Below, piece by piece: positions 45,261-59,000 of a stretch of 64,000 bases of DNA. Below the pieces are notes generated by a model. That model ran no database searches. It saw only the letters and a list, made by a program, of their open reading frames with translations, and had not been told where the DNA came from. A program made the translations under genes and the position numbers. Source of the DNA: Hybos culiciformis (lineage: Eukaryota > Arthropoda > Insecta > Diptera > Hybotidae). How positions within the stretch are numbered: position 1 is the stretch's first letter; each line of letters opens with the position of its first letter. The stretch lies in assembly GCA_964007475.1 (NCBI GenBank), contig OZ023274.1, positions 76,767,303-76,831,302 on the forward strand, in the 5' to 3' direction.

Positions 45261-48200
45261 TGAAAATATTATCAGGATTAGATTTTGTTTTAGTGCAACG
45301 TAAAGGTCACAAAGAGCAAAGAGATACATAGATAGATACATAGATAATAGATATGATGAAATATCTAGTTACTGAAGTTATTAACTAAAATACAAAAATA
45401 TTAGCATAGGATTTTAAAATCGTTCACGTGATAAGCTGACTGGACACTTGTAGAACGTAAATAAAGATTTTTACTTTCGCAATGTCATCATATCAATTTA
45501 TTGTTTTATTAAGTTATTATGTTATGATATTAAATTATGAAACGTTATTCAAGACATAATTTTATTATTTTATATAAATCAAATTTAAATTCTATTTTCG
45601 ACAGGAACATGACAATAAAAAAATCGCATTATTTATAAAACGTTAAAAAAAATTATTCGTAATTCGTAATATAATATTATTATCTTTCAATGTATGATTT
45701 GCCAAAATTTTTTGAAAGTGAAACCGATGTTGAAAAGAACACAAAAAAAAAAACATTTTATTTAAATTAAAAAAATATCAGTCAGGCATTTCTTATTGTC
45801 ATTTTGTATAAATATGCTAAAATACATAATTGTCAACTTTCAAGTACTTACATTCATATATCTATACTATCAATGTCTCAAGTGAAATTACTTCAAAATA
45901 TCATTGAATTTTTTTGTTTTTTTCTAACCCGAAAATAAATGATTTTTGTCTAATTTATAATAATAATATGATATTAAAAATATTTAACAAGTTTTTTTCT
46001 CATTATAATCAGTTAACCAAATAAACTTCTCTTTTTTTTTTTTACCAACTATTTATGAATCATTCAAGTTAATTTTTTTTTCTGTTTTCATTTTATTGCC
46101 TTATAGACATAAGGGGCATTTTAAATGTTACTATTAAATAATATAATATAAAGGTAGAGTAGGTAGGGTAGATTCCTAATGGTAATGAATAAATAGAAAG
46201 CGAGTGTGTTTTGTTGTTATGTGGTAAATACGGTCCTATGGTCCTTAAGGATTCAAATTTTATGGAAACCGGAAGATACATCAAAAAAAAAACAAAAATA
46301 TGCTAACGTTCAAGCTAGTTATCATTTAGTTAAATAATGTTTTGTAAAATTAAGTTTCGATACAGGTACCGTAAACTGAAATTGAAAAACAGAGTTACCG
46401 GCGCTGATTCTTTTCCGACGCTTTATTCGTTCCGTTTCTACTGTTGAAAACGTCGAAATCGGCAACGAAAAATACGCATTACATTTATCAGTTTTTTTTT
46501 TTTTGAGATCAAATGCACTATGTAGTCCAAAAAGTTTGGTTCCAATTCCAAAATTAATTCAAGTTACTTAGAAGAATATAATGACGTATGAATTTCTGTC
46601 GTAGCAAATGTATGGAATCCTGATGTTAGCGCCTATTTCGCTCACAACGAAGTCGTACAGTGTTAAGTGTGGAAAATCTCAAAAATCAACATATTTCTTC
46701 TAGGTGTTTTATCTACTTAATCACTGATTTTTAAAAAAATAATTTACTATAAAATTTAATATATTCTAAAAGCTCAAACTATTGAAAAACTTGTTTTCGA
46801 AAAATTACTTTTACGAATTTGTATTTGTTATAAATTAGTAATAATAAAAAAATCATCAATTATGTCTTTAATAATTAAAAACTAATTAAATGTTCTTTAA
46901 AATGAAAAAGCATTGATTTATATAGTTTTTTGTTAGAAAATTGGACTTGGCATAAAAGAAGTCATTAAAATCATTAGAAATTTACGTTTTTTTTTTTTTT
47001 TCATGTTGGTTAACTTATCTAGTTCCGAAAACATAATATTTGATTTTTAAATATTTAACACTTTATCACGTAAATGAAAAAAACAAAGAGAAATTTTTTT
47101 TTTCGTTCAATGAAATTGTAAAACGAAAAAAAAAGTACCTACATACCTATTATATCTAACAAACTTAAATTGTTTGACGGAGTTGTTAACGAAAAAAAAA
47201 AAAAAATCCAATAAATCCAATTGGAAAAAAAAAATTTATTATATTATTCTGTACAGAAAAAAATTTAATGATCTTTTTATCGCATTTTTAATTTTATTTT
47301 CTTGCCCATAACTCTATCTTCGTAACAACTGAAAATTATTCAAAAAAAAAAAATATGTACTCTGAAATTGTATACAAACAATGTCTTCTGGAGATATTTA
47401 AAAATTTCAACTATATTTATATACACAGTTTATAAAGACTATAATTTTTATTAAATATGTAGGTACCTACTACCGTATCGTATGCAAATAAATTAATTGT
47501 TTCAGATTTGGTGGGAATTTTGTGCGAAAGTGAAAACATTCCGAATTTTTTTGTTTTTTGGGTTTGTTGTATTAAAAATAACAATTAAATGTTAATAACA
47601 CAAGATGAATAAACTTTTTGATCAAAACTAAGAAAAAAAAGAAGGTTTTGCCCATATCTTATTAATCCCAAATAATGAGAGTGAAAGTTCCGAAAATCAA
47701 TATTATTTAAAAATAATTTATTTGAAGTTCATTACGAAATATAATCGTATATAAATCTTATAAATCTTGATTAAAATTCTACATTAAATTAAAATGGACA
47801 AATAATTCAAAGCACAGAATTCATTCATTTAATATTAATGAATACCAAAATTGAAAATACTTAATCGGCGATCAACAAAATAAAAATTCAAAATGCGCCA
47901 AAAAAATTATGATTTTTGTTTCTATCTTAAAATTTACAAATTCATTTAATATATTTTTATTGAGAGACTTTCATTTCATATATAATGTTGTCCTTATTAT
48001 ATTGACCTTATTATAATGACCTTATCACGGATATTAATAAAATGCATCATTTTTAACATTTTTTTAAGCTATAACTGATTGGGAAAATTGTCTTAAATAT
48101 TTTATTATTATTTTTTTAATATTTTTACTATTTAATATGAAATTGTTTTCCAAGTAAATTAGATATGAGTCAAAAATAAAACCCAAGCTATAATAATTTG

Positions 48201-50005
48201 TTTTAATTTGATGAAAGTGAACTCATTAATGTTTCTCATAAGCGCGATGATCATAATTTATTTTGAAGCTACCAAAATTATTTATTTTCTTGGCAGAAAT
48301 TAGTGAAACAAAATTTAAATTTTTATTGTTTAATTCATTTTTAAGTAGTTTTCTGTTTATTTTTTTTTTTACTATTTGAAAAATGACGTATGGTTACAAA
48401 TTGCAAAAAATTGCGGTTTTATTTTAATTCATATATACGTTTTTGTTTGCAAAATATTACTTAAAAATAATTTATCTTATTTGAAAAATATGAAAGTGAC
48501 TAGAAGAATTACTAGACTAATAAGATGGTTCAAAATTAAGAATGGCAATTCCAAATTTGTGAGAGCAAATATCAAGGATTAAAAATTTTTAGAATAAAAT
48601 AAAGAAAATGAAAGATAAATAAAAAAAAATTCAGGAAAATAGGGAATATTTCAATTTACATTTTACATTAAATCTGGATCTCCTAAACTTACAGCTTTCT
48701 TATTATTACAAATAAATTCTCTGGAGGTTTTGATTCTTTGGCTAAATTTAAATAGTATAGGTGTTTGATTTAAATATTTCTTTATTTATTTCTACTTATC
48801 ATATTGTAGTTCTATTTTAAACATTTTTCCAGCATAACTTTTCTTTAATTTCAAAAAGTTTTAACCTTATCAAGTATTTTTAAAAAATATTAAAAAAAAA
48901 AAAATCATATATTTCATTGTCATTTCGACCACTCATCCAAGAGTGAAAATAAAGTTTGCTTTCTTTTTTTTGATCTTTAAGTGCATTTAAATTAAAATTA
49001 TAAAAAAATTTTTAAAATATGTGGATTTTTTTTTAATTCATATTTACTTTTTCCTTTAAAACCAGAAAATAAAAAAAATATTAAAATTTTAATACCTGAA
49101 TCATTCAAATTTTTTCGATTAAGAAAGAATTAATATTTAATATCAAGTAATCACCATTGAATAACACTTAAAAGACACTTGAATTAATTTTTATTTTTTA
49201 ATTAATCGTTAAAAGAGTTTTTTGTAAGTCTTAAATTTAATTTAAAAAAAAAAAGAAAAGTTTTTGTGTCGTGAAAAAAAAAAAATAGAAGTGAAATATT
49301 GAAAATAAAAAATATAATAAAAAACCTATCAATTAAATAAATTCTGCATTTTGATTGATATTAAAATATATTGATTGATAAAAATAAGTTTCATTTTCCG
49401 CGCTACCTAAAACTGTACTATTTTCTGGCAGTATGTGCTTAAATTAAAATCTTGCATTTGTTATATTAATAAATTATATTATAACACGACTAAAAATGCA
49501 GTGATGCAGTGTCGGTCATTAATATTAGCTACTGTAACTCCGACTCTGACTTGGTAAAAAAGGTGCAAAAAGAAAGAAGTTATGGTTTTGTAAAAATTAA
49601 ATAATATCCCATTTAATCGTAACTTATAATCTGTGAATAGAGAAAAACAAATCTTGCAAATTTTGTTTTTTTTTTTACTTTTCCTCTGAAAAAAAAAAAA
49701 AATAAATAAATAAAAATTTTATATTTATTTTTCGTTTTTCTATTTTATTTTTTAAAACCCAATGATTTGTAGCATATTGAACTTTTATGAGTGAAATTAG
49801 GCTATATTTGAAAAAATAAAAAAAAAACCATTAGTGCGTGTCATAAAGGTCATCCAGATAAAAGTAAATATATTTATTTTTTTTTATTTCATACAAAAAT
49901 CAACAAAATACTTCTACTAAGTACACATTAAGACATTATTTATTGTACACAACATACAGAAATAACATTAAATAAATTTTTGGAATGTCTTTTTATTTTC
50001 TTTTC

Positions 50006-50032
50006 GATAATAATAATAATAATAATAATAAT
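50006..50032. repeat. (AAT)n microsatellite
   Basis: About nine consecutive aat units. Confidence 0.85.
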
Positions 50033-53000
50033 GTTATGGACTTAAAAAAGTTTATTTGCCTTTTGATAAAATTTTTGTACAATTTTTTTTTTTTATATTT
50101 TATTTTATTTTATTTGACCAAAGTAATTATGGAAAGTGATTTTTGTTTGTCTTTTGAAATCATTTTCGCGCATTTGACATTAAAAAAAAACTTTTAAATT
50201 TCATTTTCATTATAAATAAAAAATTTTAAAGAAATAATAAAATATTCGGTGCTTTATTTACATAATCCAGTTTTTCTAAAGTGACTTTTCGATTCTTTGA
50301 AAATATGTTAAAAAAAAAAAAAACATAAAAACATAAAAACTTTTATTTTGTGAAAGGTTTTAAATACACACGTGCATTACGTGCTTCGCGAATAAAATAG
50401 AAAATTAAATGAAATTTCAAAATATTTAAGCTTTAATTTTGTTTTTTTTTTCTTTTAGAGGTCAATTTTATCAAAACGATAATGAAAGTTGATTTATTTT
50501 ATGACACTATGGATAAAACTGTTGAAATGAAAACCATGTGATACTGATATGAATAATTTATGAATTTATTTTTGAAAAAATAATATCTAAAACTAATAAA
50601 ACATAAAGTCGTATAAATTTTCCAAATCTAATATGTCTCATCATTATGGAAAGAAGTTTCACTATCAATATCTACCCGAATTCATCGATATAAGTTTACT
50701 AACTACACGGATATTATACTCTCTACTCTACTCTACTTCGACTTAATTGAAACTTTTGCAATAAGACGTTTTCCTTGAAATTGGTATTTTCCCACACAAA
50801 ATAAAATTTTATAATCCGAAAGAAAGACTTGCTAGTCTCTACAGTTTTATCTTTTTTTTTGATGATTCTTTTTACAGATTTTTTAGTGATAATACTAAAT
50901 CTGTCAAAAATATAAAAAAAATTAAAAATTTTTGATTCAACTTAGAAAAAGTCAATAGAAAAAATTAAAAATAAAATGGTAAAAAAATTAAATTAATCAA
51001 TTCTAGTATTTCTTTTATATTTTTTGTATTAATTTTGAACTTTTGATATCTATATATGTATAGATATTTTTACATAAAAAAATGTCCTTAAACATTTTTT
51101 TCTCTGTGAAAACAATAATAAATATAAGTTCATAATAATAAATAAAATCAATATTTTCAAAAACTCTTCTAAGACTCAATCAAGTGAGTCTGTAGAGAGT
51201 GTTAGATAGTATTAAAAAAGAAAAATATTCAAAAATAAAAGTTATGCCAAAAAAAAACCCCAATAACAGGCCGCGTCTATCAATTACCTACTTAGTACAT
51301 GTATTTCTATGATCTTTATGGATTAATTTTTCATACTTTAATACCTAAATTGATTTTTTATTTTTTATAAAATTTCAATCAAGATTTTAATTTAATTTAA
51401 TTATGGTAACAAAAGAAAATTATTATTAATATTGTATAATTTCAATTAAAAGAAAAAAAAAATTATATATTCAACGAATTTTCTTGTTAATTTAATTACT
51501 TTCAATTTTAACACTATAATATTACCTCTGGAGTTATTAAAGAACAATAAATTTTATTTTTATCTTAATAATTTTTTTTATTATAAATAAAAATTTCATA
51601 TTTCAAGTATTCAGTTATACAAAACACAGAAGCGCAGTTTTGTGAAAGTAAGTACTTTCCTTTATTCTTTATAGGAAATTAATATCATTTTTGGTCATAA
51701 GAATGGACAATAAAATTTATACGAAAGTGAAGGCACAATTGGAGAAAAAAAATTACAAAAAATGATAAAGCAATAAAAAAAAGGCGAATTTTAATAATAC
51801 CAATACCTTAAAAAAAAAAAGCAAAAAATTAAATTTAATGAATTTAATTAATAAGCAAAGCCAAATATTCGCGATGAATTTATGAAATTAAAGCCTAATT
51901 AAATTATTCAAAACCGGATATGGGTTGATTTAGTACCATATAAATAAATAATATTTTTTTTTTTATCAAAATCAATTGATTCTTCTTAGCAAACAAATAA
52001 AAAAACAATTTTATTTAGCATTGCTATTTTAATCTAATGAAATATCAAAAATTTTAAATTATGATTTACTACTAACACGGTTTCCAAGTCTAACATATTC
52101 CAAAATGAATTGAAATTATTTTAGAAAATAATATTAACTTATACACTATATATATAAATTGAAATACAAATTTTAATCTTATTAATTTCCAAAATTTATG
52201 GAGTCAAATTACAAATATGTAGTTAGATATTCTAGATATTATTGGTTAAAAGTGTCAATCGCTTATTTTTCAACTGTATTGATGGGTTCAAAAAAAAAAT
52301 TCGGAAGTTGTGTTAAATCATGCAAAAAAAAAGCTATATGTCCCATTAGAATGTCTGGATTTTAGACGCAAATAAATTTTTATTCATAAAATAATAAAAA
52401 GATGCATTTGCTAGCTACATGTATAGGAAATATTAAACGACGTATATTTCCAATTGAAAATGCAAGGTTTAGAGTGGAGCCTCAAATATTCTGCTTATAG
52501 ATTAATGACTAATTTGATTATTAAACAAAAAAGTCTTAGTCAATGAGAGCGAATTTAAGCAAGTGTCCGAGTTTGATTCTCAATGCTTTGATTATGTTAT
52601 CCTAATTTTTAGTACATACAAACAATGCCAGGTATTACGTTTGCGACCTGATTGGATCTTCTTTTTTCTTTCTCTTTTCACTGTTTAATGGATAAAGATT
52701 TTGATTTGCTATTTATCTTGAAACCTTGAACTTGAAGAAAGAAAAGACTTATTATGCAACATTTCGAATCAAATATGCTTTCGGAAACTATATATTTAGC
52801 CCAATGCAGTTAAATTTGAATTCTGCGTTTGGCGCAAATCAACAGTAAAGTTGTTATTAAATTAAAAATTACACCAAACATATTAGTTCTTTAAATAAAT
52901 TGTTTTTTTTTTGTACAAATATTTGTTTAACAACTTTTTCCAAATTTTTCTGATATGTTTACAAAAATAAGAAAAAAAAATTCACAATTCCCACGATAAT

Positions 53001-56000
53001 ATAAGTATATAAAAATGGTATAAAATGGCTTAAATAAAAAAAATTAACATTACAAGTTGAAATCAAAAAGAAATTTTTTTGAGAAATATTTTAATAAGTT
53101 TTTTGTTTTTTTTTTTTAATTCTTAGTTTTCTTTTTTGATTATTTTTCATTCAAGAATAACTACAATTTGCAATAACCAAAAAATATATATAATGATGAT
53201 GGCTCTACATACATCATTGCGTATATTAATGAGGCAGTATAGTTAGTATATAAAAAAATGGTTTTGTTGTAATACACAATATTATGTAGTTGTTTTATAA
53301 AGAAAACTATTAGATTGAATTGAATCCAAAAATTCTGCTAATGTTATTGAATTGACTCTAAAACAGTATCGAAACCTTGGATTCACCATCTCAAGTTCAT
53401 TTTTGTAAACTTAATAGCATTGATTTTTCCTTTGACGTCAAATGGAAAGTGTAAAATTGTTCTTTAGTTTTAATGTGTTGACAACTCGAATTCGAAAGAA
53501 ATCAAACGCTGTGGTTTATTAATATTGATTCATTTTCTCATTCTGATTCAAGATATTATAGTTTCACTCGATTATCGTAGGATCATGGTTTTTAAAATAA
53601 TAAAAAATTGAAACATAATAATAATATGTTATTCAATTTCATGATATAACTACAATATTGTTCATGTTTATTGGTTTGTTAATTTCGTGTAAACTATTTA
53701 CTAAAATCTCGGTAATAATAAAAAACTTGATTAAAAGATGCAATTAAAATGTGTATTAAAAAAAATGAAAATTTGGGCCACTAGCACATTCACTAGCGGT
53801 ATTTTGTTGACCATTTTACGCTCAAACAAATTACATTCTTATCACAGGTGTGTTCACATGACGAAAACAAGTTATAAAAAACTTATTTCTTTCTCTTGTT
53901 AGCAAATTTTTCTCAACTTTATATACTTTCTTATTTATATATTTATTTTCAGAATGTTGAAAAATTTAATAAATAAAAAATTAATGAAAATCTTGAGAAA
54001 TTGACACAGAAGAATAATTTTTATTATTTTCAATTATTACTTAATTATTTAAATTTAAATTTAATAACGTGTGTGTATCTTCTACGAAACTTAGTATATA
54101 TAACAAAAGTGAAGATTGTAAATACATTATGTTTTTAATGTTGTCAAAATCTTTTGCAGCAAAAAGCATAACATTTTATGGTTACATAAACTCTTTAAAG
54201 TTACTAAAGAACAAAGCTAACACTATGTTAACATTCAAATTTTTAAAATTACACAGAGCATTATTTTTATCTGGACTAAGATTTAAAAGAAGTGTAGTCA
54301 TAAGTAAAAATTAATTTTATTCAATTCTTTTTTTATTATTAATGAACAAAAAAGTTTTTAAATTCTGCCAAAAATTCTTTGTCGCATTTCGTTATACTTT
54401 ATTTCATGATTGATATAATATCGATCAAAAGTTCTTACTTAAAACATTTATTGAGAATTATCTTATATAGCCTTTATATACACATAGATTCTAAATTTTT
54501 TACACCAACATAATAATTAATGATAATATTTTTGCTAAAATTAGTTATAACGAGAATTGAATCAAAAATATGGGTCAACGAATTTTCTCTAATTATTTTA
54601 TTATGATATGTACTTTTGTTAACAGGTTTCGTATTTTTTTTATAAATATTGATATTCGTTTGTACACCACTTTATTTTTGCATTGTTGTGACACAAAAAA
54701 AAATTGTATGATATATAAATAACCATTTTTTAATTATGTATATTTTACTCAATTGAAAGCTTATAAAAATGCAGATTACTATATTCGCAAGATTAATATT
54801 TTTCGCAGGTTAGTGTTTAAGTTTATTTAAGAGTAGCGGCCTTGTCCGCGTTTCTATTAGAAAAAAATTGTGCAGTGTTAAATAAATAATAGAAATTATT
54901 GAAAAATTTAAAATAAATACCTAAACTTTTAAAAATATAAAAATATAAAAAAAAATTTTGAAATATCAATTATACTTTTAAACCGTATATCAATAGAAAG
55001 TGATATTAAGTTTAATTTGTAAGAGCTTCCAGAATCTTTAAATAAAAAAGCACGAAAAATGTCAAATTTATAAAACATTAAATTAATTTAAATACGTAAT
55101 GTCGATCGATGATTGAAACCACGATTATTTTCAAAGTTAAATTTCAGATTCCCAGGAATCTTCATGTAATTTAAATAATAATTTATTTGACTACTTTAAA
55201 TTTATAAAGTGTAAGTGTTGTATTATAAAAAATAATGAAAGTCCCTGAATAAAACTTACGTCCCAAAACACAATTAACACAAAATTTTTGGGGTATTTAA
55301 ATAATTTCTCTGAATTTGATTTTTAGTTAAAGTACAATGGTTTCTTTCATCGAAAAAAATTTAATTTTTATTTTTCATATCAATAAATCACAATCAGGTA
55401 TATATATTGCAAAAAAAATTTATTATTAATTGATTTTTTATACATTTGTACAAAATATTTATAAAATTTGGATTATTTAAAATAAAAGGAAATTTGATAG
55501 GTAATTTTTATTTTTAAATTTAAGGTAGTACTTACATTTCTAGGTATAGTATATAGGTAGTAAAAATTAATTATTTTCGCTATTAATATTATTATTATTT
55601 TTGTTGTTTTCTGACATAAAAATTTGAAGTCGTAAAACATAAATATTTTTTAATGAGATTTTGGTTGTTAAAATTTTATTAATATCTAAAATGTTGATTT
55701 TAAAACTTTGATTTTTTTTTTAAAGAGTAAAAGTTGTGAATTACTTCGCTTTCTATATAAATTAAATTTTATGTAATTTTCTGCTTCAAAAATAACTAGT
55801 TACACTAAATGAATAAAATATGAAGTCAGTTATTGAATCGATTATTTTTAACTGGGTATTTTCTGCTGTTATGACGTCTATTAATTAATAACCATCAAAT
55901 TTGGTGTATAAAAAAGAATATCCTAAAATGTTTATTTATTGTTATTTTATATACAATTTTGTAAAATTTTAGAATACCGGTCAAGTTCTAAATTTATGAT

Positions 56001-59000
56001 CAAATTCTAGGACGTAACATCGCATTTAATGTTTTATAGAAAGTTAAAATCCAAAAAAAATTGTTTGTGTAATATGTAAGTTCCCCGATATATGTAGAGC
56101 TTAGAATATATAAAATTAAAACCTGAACTTTTGAAAATATAATAAATTTAAACTTTGTTTGGGTTACGAAGCAAATTTAATCTATGTCATACAGATTTTA
56201 TGCATTCGAATTGAAAATTATATGATACTAACATCGAATAACTCTTTGATACAGAGAGACGAGGAAATCCTGGAGCATTAAGACTAAATATCAAGTAGCC
56301 AACAAAAATGATGTATGTTTCTATTAATTTTGATATTTACATGCTGTTAGGCACAAATCAAAACTTTCTAAATATAGTGAAAAAAGATATTAAATTTGAA
56401 AAATAAACCTTCATTGTAAGTATAAATACAACATTCATTATTTAATTAACAAAATTTTGTTCATAATTTATTCTCTTTTCAATTGTCATAAATTTATTGC
56501 AGTCACGATTTTGCAAAATTGAAATTATTAATCTTTCAATCATTTTATTTTGAAAATTCAAAATCACTATTTTCATATTATATTGATCAGCATTCTTTTA
56601 TAATTTTTAAGTTCAGTTTTTGTTATATTAGTTATAAAACAGTCAATGATTTCCATAAAATCAATGACAAATGACCATGATTTCATTTTTAGGCATTCTT
56701 TTTCTTATGCGGAATTATGCATTTTAAAATAGAGATTTCAATTTTTGAAGAACTACAGGTATTACTTAAGTTAGGAAGACTTTAAAATGTAAAGATATTT
56801 GGAAACCAAATCCAAAAATTTATCGAAAATGTTTAAACTATTTTTTTTTCATATTAATCCTGTTTAATTTTGTATTTAATTAGGAACAATTGGAATAATT
56901 AAAAATTAACTTAAAAAAAGGTCAAGGTTAGGGTATAAGTTAACTGGACTGCGAATCTCTGACATTTATTGTCACTTTAATTTTTTTTCGAATAGAACCA
57001 TAATAATAGTAGGGTTTATAATTATCAAATTTAGATTTTATAACACGTAACATATTGGTAAAACGTAAACATATTGGATCTTTCAAATTTAAAAAACAAA
57101 AAGGAAACCGGAATCGCAAACCGTTTATATCTGTATATCTATTACCTCTACCACAGACCACACACTTGATGCACTTTTGAAGAGAAAAAAATATCTAACG
57201 AAAAGAAATTTGTTTTTTTTTTATCTTCTATAAATTAATATAAATTATAGTAAAATCAAAGCCTTAATAAAGATTTTTGTGTAAGATAAGTTCAAAAAAA
57301 AAAATTAGAAAATTTATGAATTATTTATTGTTGTTTTTTTTGTTTTGTCGCATTTTGTATGTTTTTTGTTTATTTTAATAACTAATTTTTTTTTTCTTTT
57401 TTTTTTCACTTAAAGAAAAGAAAACTGTTCTACTTTATTTGATTTTCAAAAGAAAATAAAAGTTTGAGGCAACATTAAAAAAATAATATAATAAATGAAA
57501 GATATAAATTTTTCAAATTTTCTTTTATATATTTTGTTTATTATTTTACGAATGGTATAATTTATTTAAAAAAAAAAAGAATGGACATTGTTAAACAAAA
57601 TAAACATAAAAAAAATTATGTTTTACAAAAATAAAAATTTCAATAGAAATTTTATTATTTTTACAAACTTTTATTTAACTTCGATTTTTGTCTGTCATAG
57701 AAAAATCTGGTGATTAATTTTTCGACCACTTTAATATAAGATCTTGCCGAAATTTTATACACATCCTCGGTTCTGAACACAATACAATATATCAATTTTA
57801 AGATACAGGAAATATTGCGGCTACCACAAAATCGCGAATTAGATATTTCTCTACAACCCCACCGGTAGAGAACATTGAAAACAATAGATTCCACACATTA
57901 ATATTAAATATATACAAAAAGTAGAATAAAAATTATAATGGACTAAAAAGTAGGAAAATAAATTAAAATTAAAAAAAATAAATAAAAAGTAACTTTTATT
58001 TATTAAACTAAAAAACCCAAAATAATAATAAATAAAGTAAAAAAAAATATCGCTGAGTCTCCTGAATATGACTGTAAATTAGTTTTTATTTATAGATAGT
58101 TAGATACTCACAGAAACCTTTATTACCTTATTTATTATTATTTTTTACTTTTTAGTATAATAAATAAAAGTTTGTTTTAAAAATTTTATTTCAAATTTTA
58201 ATTTTTCTATAAAAACTTGTGATTTTTTTTTTTTTTAGAGCTACGCCTACATAATTTGGTAGCAAAATTAACAAAATCTCTATCAAAACTTCATGTTAAA
58301 AAGAAATTACGATATTATTATGTTTGACATTCATAATTTAGTTTTAAATGAATTTTTTTAAAATAAAATATTTCATTAAATTTGGCCGTTTTACGATCGA
58401 GTATTATGATTGATGTATAAACTCAAGTTTGTGAATATGGTCGAGGCCTTAACATAAGAAACTTATACCATTTTTTGTGATGTTTTTAACCTGTTCTCCT
58501 AAAAATTCAATCCAATGACAATAGTTTAATAAAATTATTTATAAACATTAATCTATATCTAACGTAATTTATTCGATAAAAAAATCACAGGCATATCTCT
58601 TATTAATTAAATTTTTCTCACATAAATAATTCTAATGCTATACCTAATAAATCAAAATGTATTTAATTCAGTTTAATTATTAATTATAATTAAGTACCAA
58701 AAATGAAAGGTAAAATAATTTTTTGATAGAAAAAACTGAATAAAAATTTTATATAAAAATTCAATTTCAATTTTCTATTCAAAAATAATTTTGGTTTTCC
58801 ATGTATAGGCACATGTCTTCCACTATTATAATTTGAACAAAATAATAGGGAGAAATCTATATAAATTAGAAACATAATTAATAGGTCTGCAGAGTATTTA
58901 CAACTTTTCGAGTTAAATTGAATAAAGGCGATAAAAAAAAAGTCAGTCCTTTGAAAAATTTAATGTATAGTTTATCTGTCTAAAATATTTTTCTAATAAG

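Noticed and set aside
53775..53912. Plus-strand ~45-codon frame starting MKIWATSTFTSGILL
   Set aside because: Short, unrecognised, and without promoter or splice support; could be repeat debris.
56940..57161. Minus-strand 73-codon frame with relatively rich codon use
   Set aside because: No domain, signal or splice context recognised; adjacent DNA offers no continuing exon.
57661..57894. Minus-strand 77-codon frame
   Set aside because: Somewhat higher G+C than its surroundings, but no family motif and no supporting splice sites.
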